A stretch of 64,000 nucleotides of DNA from Rhodobacteraceae bacterium Araon29 (GTDB taxonomy: Bacteria; Pseudomonadota; Alphaproteobacteria; Rhodobacterales; Rhodobacteraceae): NCBI GenBank assembly GCA_039640505.1, contig CP046865.1:2347501-2411500 (forward strand). The letters are read 5' to 3'. This document shows, in pieces, positions 15,870 through 25,647 of the stretch. The notes beneath the pieces are model-generated. The model was not told where the DNA came from. It searched no databases and saw nothing but the letters and a program-made list of their open reading frames with translations. How positions within the stretch are numbered: the stretch's first letter is position 1; each line of letters begins with the position of its first letter. The translations under genes were made by a program, and so were the position numbers.

Positions 15870-18674
15870 TTACTTACCGATTGACCACCAGCCGCGCTTT
15901 TTTGATTTGTTCGTCTCAACAGGTGCATCGGCCGTTTCAGATGGCGCTTGCACATCCGCGGATTGAGGGCTTTGCGCTTGAGGTGCCAGCGTAACCTGCT
16001 CGCCCTCCGCGCTTGAACCGCCCTCTCCACCGTCAGACGCCGCCGCTGCAGCCTCGGCTTCTTTTTGGGCTTTGGTCTTTCTTGGAGCTCTTTTGCGCTT
16101 TGGCTTGACCTCTTCAGGAGCCTCTGGCTCTGCCTTGGCGGGTGTCTCGCTTGCAGGTGTCTCGGTCGCGGCCTCTGCCGCTTGATCAGGCTTATCCTCG
16201 ACTTTTTTCTTTGCTCTGGTCCTGCGCGGGCGTTTGGCCGGTTTTTCTTCGCTTGCGGCAGGCGGCTCTGCCACAGGCTCAGCGGGTGCATCTACTGCCA
16301 CCGTTGCGTCATCTTCTGTTTTTTCTGATTGCACCGGTTCGCCCTGCGCATCATCAGCGCCGGTTTGATCCTCTTTGGCATCGCTTAACGGTTCGCCATC
16401 ACTGTTGAGCGCGCCGTCTTCTTGCGATTGGCCAGATTTACGCCGCCGCCGACGACGGCGCCGTTTACGCGGTTTGTTCCCCTCTTCTTGAGCATCATCT
16501 TTTGCCTCAGGGGTTTCGCTGCTCTCTTCGCTATCGTCAAAATGCTCCATATCGACGGCATCGACTGAAACAACAGGTTCGGTTGGCTCAGGAACGACCC
16601 GCGTTGCCGTTTTGAACTTTTCGATTTCATAATCAGGGCTAACTAGGCTGGCAACCCCTTCTATGCGCACCGACAGCCCGTAACGGCTTTCTATTTGCGC
16701 CACATGCTCGCGCTTCTGGTTCATGATATAATTAGCAATTGGAACCGGGCATTTGACCAGAACTTCACGGGTTCGGCGCCGTACGCCCTCTTCTTCAATC
16801 TGCCGCAAGATGGACAGGGCAAGGTTATCATCCGAGCGAATTAAACCGGTGCCATGGCAATGTGGGCATGGCTGTGTTGTGGCTTCGATCATGCCAGGCC
16901 GCAACCTCTGTCGGCTCATTTCCATCAAGCCAAAGCCAGAAATACGGCCCACTTGAATGCGCGCGCGGTCTGTTTTTAGCTTATCCTTGATCCGCTTTTC
17001 GACCGCATTGTTATTTCTGCGCTCTTCCATGTCGATAAAGTCGATCACGATCAGTCCGGCAAGATCGCGCAACCTTAATTGACGTGCAACTTCTTCTGCG
17101 GCCTCAAGATTGGTTTTCAGTGCGGTTTCTTCAATCGAGCCTTCTTTCGTAGCCCGGCCCGAGTTGACATCAATGGCCACCAAAGCTTCGGTTACACCGA
17201 TCACCAAATAGCCGCCGGATTTCAACTGAACCACCGGGTTGAACATGGAAGACAGATAGCTTTCCACTTGATAGCGCGCAAACAGCGGCAAACTGTCTTG
17301 GTAGTTTTTCACGTTTTTGGCATGCGATGGCATGATCATTTTCATGAAATCCTTGGCGATGCGATAGCCGCGCTCGCCTTCAACCAGAACCTCGTCAATC
17401 TCACGGTTATAAAGATCGCGGATCGAACGTTTGATCAGATCGCCTTCTTCATAAATTTTCGCAGGTGCGGTGGATTTCAATGTCAGCTCGCGAATTTGTT
17501 CCCAGAGCCGTTGCAAATATTCATAATCGCGTTTGACTTCCGTTTTGGTGCGCTTGGCGCCCGCTGTTCGGATAATCAGCCCCGCACCCTGCGGGACATC
17601 AATTTCATGGGCAATTTCTTTGAGCTTTTTGCGATCAGCCGCATTGGTAATCTTACGGCTAATGCCGCCGCCACGGGCAGTGTTTGGCATTAAGACACAA
17701 TAGCGGCCCGCCAGTGAAAGATAGGTGGTCAGAGCAGCGCCTTTATTACCGCGCTCTTCTTTCACCACCTGGATTAGCATAATCTGACGGACCTTTATGA
17801 CTTCTTGTATTTTGTAACGCCGCGGACGCGGCTTGCGGATTTGGCGTAAATCAAAGGTATCATCGTCATCAGCGATGTCTTCGATGCTTTCATCCTTTTC
17901 CGCAGCGGAGCTGGCCTCATCCTCTGTGCTGTCCTCGTCCTCTTCGCCGGCCTCATCCGAAGATGCAGGCTCAGCTTGAGAACTGGCGCCCTCGGAAGAT
18001 GTGTCTGAGGCCTCTTGCTCAACGTCCTGACTTACTTCAGGCTGTGGTTGATCAGCTTCGGCGCTTTGATCATTCTCAACACTGTCTGTATCGGTAGCCT
18101 CGGGCGCATCTGCGGTATCGGCTTCATCAACAGAAACAGACACCTGGGATGTTTCTGGCTGCGCGTTTTCTTCAACCGCGCTACCTTCATCGGCTGGCTC
18201 TGTGAGACCATTGCCCTCTGTGTCCAGATCAATGGTTTCCATGCCGGTGAGCTGGGCATCCTCGACGTCTTTGGTTTCAACCGCGTCTTTTGATTTCAGC
18301 GATTGTGCACGGGTGCGGCCCCGGCGTCCACGGCCGCGCTTTTTCGAGGTCTCTTCTTCCTCATCAAGCGCACGCTGGGCTTCGGCGTAGGCGCGCTCTT
18401 CTTCCATCAGCGCTTCGCGATCCGCAACTGGGATTTGATAATAGTCCGGATGAATTTCCGAAAACGCCAAAAACCCGTGGCGATTTCCACCGTAATCTAC
18501 AAAAGCAGCCTGCAGCGAGGGTTCGACCCGTGTGACTTTTGCTAGATATATATTGCCTGCAAGTTGGCGTTTGTTTTCTGATTCAAAGTCGAACTCCTCA
18601 ACTTTGTTTCCATCCGCCACCACAACCCGAGTTTCCTCGGCATGGGTGGCGTCGATAAGCATTTTCTTAGCCAT
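15870..18674 (-). CDS. rne: ribonuclease E
   Basis: The endoribonuclease of the degradosome, also active in rRNA and tRNA processing. About 934 aa from ATG 18674 (MAKKMLIDATHAEETRVVV). The N-terminal S1 domain is interrupted at about 100-285 by a long acidic, low-complexity insertion. The RNase H-like and catalytic core follows (IVIDFIDMEERRNN near 530), with the zinc-link CPHCHGTG near 595. The C-terminal third is disordered and alternates acidic and Arg/Lys-rich blocks (KRRRRRRRRKS), the usual scaffold for RNA and partner binding. A 400-bp leader precedes it. Confidence 0.95.
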   Translation of the reverse strand: MAKKMLIDATHAEETRVVVADGNKVEEFDFESENKRQLAGNIYLAKVTRVEPSLQAAFVDYGGNRHGFLAFSEIHPDYYQIPVADREALMEEERAYAEAQRALDEEEETSKKRGRGRRGRTRAQSLKSKDAVETKDVEDAQLTGMETIDLDTEGNGLTEPADEGSAVEENAQPETSQVSVSVDEADTADAPEATDTDSVENDQSAEADQPQPEVSQDVEQEASDTSSEGASSQAEPASSDEAGEEDEDSTEDEASSAAEKDESIEDIADDDDTFDLRQIRKPRPRRYKIQEVIKVRQIMLIQVVKEERGNKGAALTTYLSLAGRYCVLMPNTARGGGISRKITNAADRKKLKEIAHEIDVPQGAGLIIRTAGAKRTKTEVKRDYEYLQRLWEQIRELTLKSTAPAKIYEEGDLIKRSIRDLYNREIDEVLVEGERGYRIAKDFMKMIMPSHAKNVKNYQDSLPLFARYQVESYLSSMFNPVVQLKSGGYLVIGVTEALVAIDVNSGRATKEGSIEETALKTNLEAAEEVARQLRLRDLAGLIVIDFIDMEERRNNNAVEKRIKDKLKTDRARIQVGRISGFGLMEMSRQRLRPGMIEATTQPCPHCHGTGLIRSDDNLALSILRQIEEEGVRRRTREVLVKCPVPIANYIMNQKREHVAQIESRYGLSVRIEGVASLVSPDYEIEKFKTATRVVPEPTEPVVSVDAVDMEHFDDSEESSETPEAKDDAQEEGNKPRKRRRRRRRRKSGQSQEDGALNSDGEPLSDAKEDQTGADDAQGEPVQSEKTEDDATVAVDAPAEPVAEPPAASEEKPAKRPRRTRAKKKVEDKPDQAAEAATETPASETPAKAEPEAPEEVKPKRKRAPRKTKAQKEAEAAAAASDGGEGGSSAEGEQVTLAPQAQSPQSADVQAPSETADAPVETNKSKKRGWWSIGK

Positions 18675-19087
18675 GTTTTCCAATTGCACACGCAACTTCG
18701 CCCGATCCTAAAGGTATCGGACTGTTTTGCGATATGTCTTACTAGGGCGATATTCGGCGCACGGCATATAGGGTCTGTTTCAACCTTGTTGCCCGTACAA
18801 ATCAGTTCTGCGCTCTGCATCGCGTTTCTTTCCAGTGGTAATCCGCACAAGATCCCACCAATTTATGTCCCTTCACCGATCGGTTCAGGGGATTATATAG
18901 TGACCTGTTAAGGTCTGATCGATCTGCACTGCGGGCGTCATTTATATGCAATAACGCTGCTCGCTGTGCAGTGAAACTTTGTCGCGGTGCGCGATTAAAA
19001 CAACACATCGCTTGTTTGCAACATAAGGCTTCCGACTGGCAAATGACAATGGGCAAAGTGCGATTAGTTTTTTATTTCTTTGGAAAT
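18675..19087 (-). promoter_or_regulatory. long rne leader / intergenic region
   Basis: A 413-bp stretch without a supported gene upstream of rne. On the minus strand it contains a hairpin-forming pair CACTGC (18927-18932) and GCAGTG (18968-18973) and an imperfect CCGATCGG-centred dyad near 18880. RNase E genes often carry structured 5' leaders through which the enzyme controls its own message; that this applies here is inference. I see no strong consensus promoter. Confidence 0.4.
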
Positions 19088-19960
19088 TCAACCCAAAGCC
19101 CGCAGTCTTTTGAGCAAACTAGAGGTATCCCAGCGACCACCACCAAGTTTTTGGACGTCTTTATAAAACTGATCCACCAAAGCTGTCACCGGAAGGGAAG
19201 CTTTGTTTTCTTCGGCCGCTGCCAAGCAGATCGCAAGGTCTTTGCGCATCCAGTCCACGGCAAAGCCATGTTCAAAATGATCATCCAGCATGGTTTCATA
19301 GCGATTTGACATTTGCCAGCTGCCTGCGGCGCCTTGGCTAATAACTTCGACCACCGCGCGCCCGTCCAATCCAGCATTTTCAGCAAAATGCAAAGCTTCC
19401 GATAACCCCTGAACCAATCCGGCTATTGCAATTTGGTTGCACATTTTGGTCTTTTGCCCAGCGCCGCTGCCCCCTAGTCTTCGGCAAATTTTGGCGTAGA
19501 CCGCCATTATGGGCTCCGCTGTTTCATAAGCCGGCAGATCGCCACCACACATGATGGATAATGCTCCGTTCTCAGCGCCCGCCTGACCGCCGGAAATTGG
19601 CGCATCCACAAAGCACAGCCCATTGGCTTTTGCCGCTCCGTAAAGCTCATCGGTAACCTGCGCTGAAACCGTTGTGTGATCTACGAAAATCGCGCCTTTC
19701 CGCATACCGGCGAACGCGCCGTCCTGACCAAGCGTCACGACGCGCAAATCATCATCATTGCCGACGCAGGCCATTACAAAATCTGCACCTTCTGCAGCCT
19801 CTTTAGGCGCTTGAGCCATCACTCCACCATGCTCGGCCACCCAATTGCGCGCCTTTTCAGTCGTTCGATTATAGACCGTGACCGAGTGACCTTTTGCTTG
19901 CAGATGACCTGCCATCGGAAAACCCATCACCCCAAGACCAAGAAAAGCAATTTTAGCCAT
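19088..19960 (-). CDS. 3-hydroxyisobutyrate dehydrogenase family oxidoreductase
   Basis: A 290-aa beta-hydroxyacid dehydrogenase. Rossmann motif IAFLGLGVMGFPMAGHL (about 4-20), substrate motif DAPISGGQAGAENG near 120-133 and the catalytic lysine in GQKTKMCNQ near 170. Start ATG 19960 is supported by the Rossmann strand directly after it; the longer frame would add an unrelated leader. Such enzymes act on 3-hydroxyisobutyrate, tartronate semialdehyde or similar; the exact substrate is open. Divergent from the acylase gene. Confidence 0.87.
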   Translation of the reverse strand: MAKIAFLGLGVMGFPMAGHLQAKGHSVTVYNRTTEKARNWVAEHGGVMAQAPKEAAEGADFVMACVGNDDDLRVVTLGQDGAFAGMRKGAIFVDHTTVSAQVTDELYGAAKANGLCFVDAPISGGQAGAENGALSIMCGGDLPAYETAEPIMAVYAKICRRLGGSGAGQKTKMCNQIAIAGLVQGLSEALHFAENAGLDGRAVVEVISQGAAGSWQMSNRYETMLDDHFEHGFAVDWMRKDLAICLAAAEENKASLPVTALVDQFYKDVQKLGGGRWDTSSLLKRLRALG

Positions 19961-20049
19961 CGTAATTCCCCAAAAAATTTGTATCTCTTGTTGTGTCGCG
20001 TTGCTATATCGGTTGCAAGAGCAGAGCGCATAAAAAAGGGATAAAATGC

Positions 20050-22515
20050 ATGGCAATCTTATTTCGGTGGAGTTTGCGGATTGCTCTGGCAATGATCGGG
20101 CTGCTTATTGCCGGTGTCTTTTTGATTTATTATCTGGCATCACAGTCCCTGCCCGACTACGAAAAAACCGTAAGCTTACCCGGAGCAATTGAGCCTGGCG
20201 AAATTATTCGTGATACCTTTAATGTTCCGCATATTGTTGCGGCGCGCGACGAGGATGTGTTTTTCGGCCTTGGTTATGCCCATGCGCAAGACCGGCTTTG
20301 GCAAATCATGCTGATGCGCCGCACAGCCCAAGGCCGGCTATCTGAAATTTTTGGACCCGAGACCTTACAAACGGACAAACTTCTGCGCCGTCTGGATTTA
20401 TATTCTTTGGCGCAATCCTCAGTGGCCGCGCAGTCGCCTGATGCCCGCCGTGCCTTAAACGCCTATTCAAAGGGGATAAATGCGCGCATACATGAGATAA
20501 ACAGAGATGCGCTCGGCCGCGGCGCACCAGAGATGTTTATTTTTCCAACAGATGTTTCGCCTTGGCGGCCAGCAGACAGCCTTGCCATTTTGAAACTCAT
20601 GTCTGTGCAACTCAGCGGCCATTTGGCGAATGAGGTTTTGCGGGCCAAAACCTCGCTGAAATTGGACGATGCCGCCCGACTATCAGATATTATGCCAGAT
20701 TCCCCGGGGCAGGTGATCGCCGACCTAGAGCAATATTCCACCGTGATCCCTAAGCTTGGCAACACACCCAAAACAGCCCAAAGCCAAACTGCAGATGATT
20801 TATCGCCCTTTCCAAGCGTTAAGATGGCCGGTGCCTCAAACGTCTTTGCAGCAGCGCCTTTTCGGGCAGCAGCCGGCGGCACGCTTTTGGCAAATGACCC
20901 GCATCTGGGACTGACTGCACCCGCAATCTGGTATCTGGCGCATTTAGAACTGACAACTGGCGGCGTGATAGGCGCCACCATCCCCGGAATTCCGGCTGTG
21001 CTCTCTGGGCGCAGTGCGATGTTGGGCTGGGGGCTGACATCGTCGTATCTTGACGACCAAGACCTCTTGATCGAAGAGCTAGACCCTGAACGGCCAGAAT
21101 ATTACCGCGCGCCGGAAGGATATAAAAAGTTCCGCAGCCGAGAGACGATTATCAATATCAAAGACCACGCTCCGGTAACGATCACTCTAAGATGGAGCGA
21201 TAATGGGCCGATCCTGCCCGGCACCCATTACGGCATTTCAGAAATTACTCCACGGGGCCATGTGGCCGCACTGTCGTGGACAGCTTTGGGCAGCGCGGAT
21301 ACATCCTTTACCGCAGGATTTAATCTAATGAGCGCGCAAACTACCTCGCAGGCTCTTGCGCTTTTGAAAGATTATCACAGCCCATCGCAAAATATCATTC
21401 TGGCAGATACAGAGCAGATCGCAATGAAAACAATCGGTGTGATGCCACTGCGCGCAGCATCCCACCAGACCCAAGGCCGTATGCCCAGCCTCGGTTGGCG
21501 CACAGAAAACCGCTGGAAGGGCCGTATTGAATACGCCAAAAACCCCGAATTTATTGATCCCGACGGGGGTGTTTTAGGTAATACAAACAATAAGGTATCC
21601 TCTGGTGAATTTCCTGAGCACATGTCATTTAGCTGGGGCGACAGCCAGCGTATTCAACGCTGGAAACGCCTGATGCAGGGTCGAAAGGTACACACCCGCG
21701 AAAGCTTTATTGAGGCGCAGCTGGACACGGTTAGCTTCACCGCACGTGCGCTGCTGCCATTGATCGGGTCAGATTTGTGGTTCACCAGCCAAGCCGCACC
21801 GCAAGGCACTCTGGCCCGAAACCGCAAAACCGCTTTGGATTTACTTGCCGAATGGAACGGTGAGATGAACGAACATATGCCAGAGCCTTTGATTTTTTCG
21901 GCATGGATGCGGGCGCTGCAAAACCGTTTGATCCGCGACGAGCTTGGACCGCTGGCGGATAAGTTTGCCCATATGGAGCCGCTGTTTATCGAACGGGTTT
22001 TCCGCAATATCGATGGCGCAGCGCAATGGTGTGACGTGATCCAAAGTGCAAAACAGGAAACCTGTGATGAAATATCGCGTCTAGCACTTGACGATGCATT
22101 AGTGTGGCTGGCTGAAAAATACGGATCAAACATGGAAGCTTTGCGTTGGGGAGAAGCGCATCAAGCCCTGCACCGCCATGCAACTTTGGGGCGGGTGCCG
22201 CTGCTAAGCTATTTTGTAAATATCTACCAACCGACAAGTGGTGGAGATAACACGCTGCTGCGCGGAAAAACATCCGGCGCCGAGCCAGAGCCATTTTTCA
22301 ATGTGCATGCTGCCGGCTATCGCGGAGTTTATGATTTTGCTGACCCCGACAGTTCGGTCTTTGTGATCGCCACCGGGCAATCGGGTCATTTTTTATCACG
22401 GCATTATGATGATCTCGGCCAGCTTTGGCGGCGCGGAGAATATATCCCGATGTCGCTGGATCTTGATCTGGCGCGTGCGGCCGCGGTGGGTGTGACCTAT
22501 ATCAATCCCGAATAA
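20050..22515 (+). CDS. penicillin acylase family Ntn hydrolase
   Basis: An 821-aa N-acyl-amide hydrolase. An N-terminal membrane or signal segment (about 8-33) is followed by the alpha subunit (DTFNVPHIVAARDEDVFFGLGYAHAQDRLWQ, shown in part: NVPHIVA and GYAHAQDRLWQ). After a spacer comes GASNVFAA near 257, where autocleavage would expose the catalytic N-terminal serine of the beta subunit. The rest matches the penicillin/AHL acylase beta chain (NDPHLGL). Periplasmic. Possible substrates include acyl-homoserine lactones or acylated amino acids. The stop lies one base from the hflX stop. Confidence 0.88.
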   Translation: MAILFRWSLRIALAMIGLLIAGVFLIYYLASQSLPDYEKTVSLPGAIEPGEIIRDTFNVPHIVAARDEDVFFGLGYAHAQDRLWQIMLMRRTAQGRLSEIFGPETLQTDKLLRRLDLYSLAQSSVAAQSPDARRALNAYSKGINARIHEINRDALGRGAPEMFIFPTDVSPWRPADSLAILKLMSVQLSGHLANEVLRAKTSLKLDDAARLSDIMPDSPGQVIADLEQYSTVIPKLGNTPKTAQSQTADDLSPFPSVKMAGASNVFAAAPFRAAAGGTLLANDPHLGLTAPAIWYLAHLELTTGGVIGATIPGIPAVLSGRSAMLGWGLTSSYLDDQDLLIEELDPERPEYYRAPEGYKKFRSRETIINIKDHAPVTITLRWSDNGPILPGTHYGISEITPRGHVAALSWTALGSADTSFTAGFNLMSAQTTSQALALLKDYHSPSQNIILADTEQIAMKTIGVMPLRAASHQTQGRMPSLGWRTENRWKGRIEYAKNPEFIDPDGGVLGNTNNKVSSGEFPEHMSFSWGDSQRIQRWKRLMQGRKVHTRESFIEAQLDTVSFTARALLPLIGSDLWFTSQAAPQGTLARNRKTALDLLAEWNGEMNEHMPEPLIFSAWMRALQNRLIRDELGPLADKFAHMEPLFIERVFRNIDGAAQWCDVIQSAKQETCDEISRLALDDALVWLAEKYGSNMEALRWGEAHQALHRHATLGRVPLLSYFVNIYQPTSGGDNTLLRGKTSGAEPEPFFNVHAAGYRGVYDFADPDSSVFVIATGQSGHFLSRHYDDLGQLWRRGEYIPMSLDLDLARAAAVGVTYINPE

Positions 22516-22516
22516 A

Positions 22517-23791
22517 TCACAGCGCAGCGAATTGTGTTTTTTGCTTTGATGTCCAGCTTAAAGACAACACGCTGTCGGTGTCGCGCGTTTGCTCTTCGAT
22601 AACAACGCCCTGTGCGTAAAGCCACGCTCGGCGTTTACCGTCAGCGTGATCCAAAACAATCTCATCTGACTGCGCGGCTGCATTGAGCGCTGTTGCAATT
22701 GTGTCTAGAACCTGCTCAATCCCATCGCCCGACAGAGCTGATATGGCAAAAACATCGTCTTGGCGATCGGCGCGGGCCGCTGTGGCTGCAACATCTTCTT
22801 CTGGCAATAAATCAATTTTATTCCAAAGCTGAAAAATCGGAGTGGCTTCGGAAACGCCCAGATTGGTGATAATTTGATCCACATCGCCAGCTTGTTCTTC
22901 GCTTGCCGCATGTGAAATATCGCGCACATGCAAGATAATGTCGGCGGTCAGCACCTCTTCGAGCGTGGCGCGGAAGGCTGCAACCAATTCGGTTGGCAAA
23001 TCGGATATAAACCCAACGGTATCGGAAAAAATCACTTCAAATCCGGGGCCAAGCTTGACCGATCGCATGGTCGGGTCCAGCGTTGCAAAGAGCATATCTT
23101 TTGCCATCACACCAGCCCCGGTTAAACGGTTGAACAGGGTGGATTTACCGGCGTTGGTATAGCCCACAAGAGCCACCACCGGAAAGGGCACCTTGGCCCG
23201 TGCAGCACGGTGCAGACTGCGGGTTTTAACCACTTTGCTCAATTGCCGCCGCAATCGCACCAATTGTTGATCAATCGCCCGCCGGTCTGCTTCAATCTGG
23301 GTTTCGCCGGGTCCGCCGACAAATCCGAGCCCGCCACGCTGACGCTCAAGGTGGGTCCAGGCTCGCACCAAACGCGTGCGCTGATAACTCAAAGCCGCCA
23401 TTTCAACTTGTAAAACCCCTTCACGGGTGGCGGCACGGTCGGAAAATATTTCTAAGATCAAGCTGGTACGATCCAGCAGTTTCACTTTCCAAAGCTTTTC
23501 CAAATTGCGCTGCTGCACCGGGCTAACCAGCCCGTCGATAATCACCAGCTCGATATCTTGGTCGTGAAACAGCTGTTTTAGCTCTTCAAGCTTGCCTTTG
23601 CCAAAAAGATGGCCGGGGTTCGGCTTTGGCAAAGGCACAATGGTAGATCCTACGGCCTCTAGGCCAGGCAGCGCCATCGCAAGTGATACGGCCTCGCCTA
23701 TCGCCGAAAGCGGCTCTCGGCGATCAGGATCAGATTTAATGTCTGGAAGCAAAACCCAAGCGCGGGTGTCGCTTTTCTCTGTTGCCCTCAA
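22517..23791 (-). CDS. hflX: GTPase HflX
   Basis: A ribosome-associated GTPase that splits stalled 70S ribosomes. 424 aa with the HflX N-terminal domain ([30 protein letters not shown]), the glycine-rich linker [19 protein letters not shown] and the G domain ([30 protein letters not shown]). It starts with TTG in a 4-bp overlap (TTGA) with hfq, as in many proteobacteria. Confidence 0.95.
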   Translation of the reverse strand: MRATEKSDTRAWVLLPDIKSDPDRREPLSAIGEAVSLAMALPGLEAVGSTIVPLPKPNPGHLFGKGKLEELKQLFHDQDIELVIIDGLVSPVQQRNLEKLWKVKLLDRTSLILEIFSDRAATREGVLQVEMAALSYQRTRLVRAWTHLERQRGGLGFVGGPGETQIEADRRAIDQQLVRLRRQLSKVVKTRSLHRAARAKVPFPVVALVGYTNAGKSTLFNRLTGAGVMAKDMLFATLDPTMRSVKLGPGFEVIFSDTVGFISDLPTELVAAFRATLEEVLTADIILHVRDISHAASEEQAGDVDQIITNLGVSEATPIFQLWNKIDLLPEEDVAATAARADRQDDVFAISALSGDGIEQVLDTIATALNAAAQSDEIVLDHADGKRRAWLYAQGVVIEEQTRDTDSVLSLSWTSKQKTQFAAL

Positions 23792-24027
23792 TTGGCGTCT
23801 TCACCTTCATAAAGGGAAATGGACTGTGACGGCATAATCGTCGAAATGGCGTGTTTATACACCAGTTGCGATTGCCCATCGCGGCGCAAAAGAATGCAAA
23901 AATTGTCAAACCATGTTATGACACCTTGCAGTTTAACACCGTTGATCAAAAATACCGTCACCGGGATTTTGGTCTTACGTACATGATTTAAAAATGCATC
24001 TTGCAGGTTTTGACGATCTGAGGCCAT
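23788..24027 (-). CDS. hfq: RNA chaperone Hfq
   Basis: 79 aa, with Sm1 ([27 protein letters not shown] in part: [14 protein letters not shown]) and Sm2 ([10 protein letters not shown]) motifs. It mediates small RNA-mRNA pairing. The short acidic tail ends in EGEDAN. It lies between trkH and hflX in the conserved alphaproteobacterial order and overlaps hflX. Confidence 0.96.
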   Translation of the reverse strand: MASDRQNLQDAFLNHVRKTKIPVTVFLINGVKLQGVITWFDNFCILLRRDGQSQLVYKHAISTIMPSQSISLYEGEDAN

Positions 24028-24141
24028 TTTTTTACCTTTTCTTGTTTTTACGCCCTAGTCACGCAATCCTAATCAACAATGAAATAGCAATGCTTACGCC
24101 GCAATACAACCACATCTCTTAAACAGGGTCTATTCTAATTC

Positions 24142-25644
24142 TTAACGCCACCACGCTTCTGGCGATAGCATGGCCAAAACCACCAAGATTTCAAATCGCC
24201 CCAAAATCATTGCAAAGCATAAAATGGCTTTGGTCCAACCGCCCGCAGACACCAGATCGACAGTGTCAGGGGCCACCAGATCAATCAAGGGGCCCGTGGT
24301 GCTCAGAGCGCTGATACAAAGCGCTAAAGCCGTCTCAAAGGAAAAACCTGTTGCTGCAAGAGCCAAGGTAATCAATGCCAGCGCAATGGCAAACATCATG
24401 AAAAAGATCCACGCGACAAAAGCATTGCTTCGCAATTCTTGATTATGCCGATTGGACATCTGGCCGACAGATGACGGATGGATCAATTGATCAACCTCTC
24501 GCATTGCATTGAGGTAAAGCGAATAGACGCGCAGTAATTTAACACCCCCTGCGGTGGTGGCAACGCCGCCCCCGATCAGAGCCAGTCCCATGAATAAAAG
24601 CGCCGGCGTACTGAGCGCGGACCATTGTTCCCCGGCGCCCCAATGGGCGCTCACAAATCCAGTCGTTGTGATAAAAGACAAAGTGGTGAACAAAATACCC
24701 CATAAGACCTCAAAGGCCTGCGCAAAGGTAAGTATGCCGCTAGCGTTCATGACCCCCAATATTTGCCAAGCAAGCAGTCCGAGGCTGACAATCACAATAA
24801 TTAGCATACCAAAGCGTACTTCGGGATCACGGCGCAGTTGTTTGGCCGATGGGCCACCGCGATCTGCCTGCACTGTTGACCGCGATACTGCCAATAGCAA
24901 AAAGACGAAAATTAGCCCCTCCACCAACCATTGCCCAGACAAGTCAGACAATTGAACCGCCCCGGTGATGCCGCTGGTGGCCAGAACCGACATAGCATAT
25001 ATTAACCCGTCGAAGCCCGCCATCCCGCTAAGGGTAAGCCCCAACCACAATATGCCAGTCAAAGCCGCGTATATCGGAAATAATTGCATCGAGTTGCGGA
25101 GCAAAAAGGACCGGCGTTCTTTAGCGGTCAAAAAACTTGTTTGACGGCTTTTAGAAGAGCCGACCAATTCAAAGCCGCCTAAATTCATCGGCGCTAGAAT
25201 AGCAGCCGCAGAAATCCAGATTAAAACGCCGCCAAACCATGCCACCAATGCCCGCCACAACAGCAAGCTGTCCGGGAGACGATCTGGGTCAAAAACCCGT
25301 AGCCCAGTTGTGGTTAGCGCGCTAACCATATCAAGGTAGGCCGTTGAAAAATTGGTGGATTTAAGTATCTCGGCCTCTGGTATAGCCAAGAAAACTGGCA
25401 AAATGACAAACCCAAGGCCTAATGAGCCCAGTTGTTGTACCCCGCTTTCCTCAATCTTTCGATTGGACATTGCCAAGGCCACCATTGCAAGGAAAAGCAA
25501 TCCCAAAACACCAGTGTAAAAGAACATACGCGCATCGAAGTAAGCCGCTTGCGATAAAGCAAAAATGCTTGGCAACAACATTGTAGTAGCGGCCACTGCA
25601 AACAGGTGGAAAAGAACAGGAAGATCTAGGAAACGCCTGAGCAT
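24142..25644 (-). CDS. trkH: potassium uptake protein TrkH
   Basis: A 500-aa membrane K+ channel-transporter subunit with repeated M1-P-M2 units. Filter-like segments include SALTTTGLRVF near 98, ATSGITGAVQL near 220, ITTTGFVSAHWG near 320 and ISALSTTGPLIDL near 440. It starts 3 bp after the trkA stop, so the two are one operon; TrkA gates TrkH. Confidence 0.94.
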   Translation of the reverse strand: MLRRFLDLPVLFHLFAVAATTMLLPSIFALSQAAYFDARMFFYTGVLGLLFLAMVALAMSNRKIEESGVQQLGSLGLGFVILPVFLAIPEAEILKSTNFSTAYLDMVSALTTTGLRVFDPDRLPDSLLLWRALVAWFGGVLIWISAAAILAPMNLGGFELVGSSKSRQTSFLTAKERRSFLLRNSMQLFPIYAALTGILWLGLTLSGMAGFDGLIYAMSVLATSGITGAVQLSDLSGQWLVEGLIFVFLLLAVSRSTVQADRGGPSAKQLRRDPEVRFGMLIIVIVSLGLLAWQILGVMNASGILTFAQAFEVLWGILFTTLSFITTTGFVSAHWGAGEQWSALSTPALLFMGLALIGGGVATTAGGVKLLRVYSLYLNAMREVDQLIHPSSVGQMSNRHNQELRSNAFVAWIFFMMFAIALALITLALAATGFSFETALALCISALSTTGPLIDLVAPDTVDLVSAGGWTKAILCFAMILGRFEILVVLAMLSPEAWWR

Positions 25645-25647
25645 CGA

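Noticed and set aside
17079-17693. 204-codon plus-strand frame opposite rne
   Set aside because: Codon-position shadow of the RNase E core; no start signal and a Phe/Ala/Gln-rich composition typical of antisense frames.
18505-18525. GGGTTCGACCC resembling a tRNA T-arm
   Set aside because: It lies in the conserved S1-domain coding part of rne and no acceptor or anticodon stem can be built around it.
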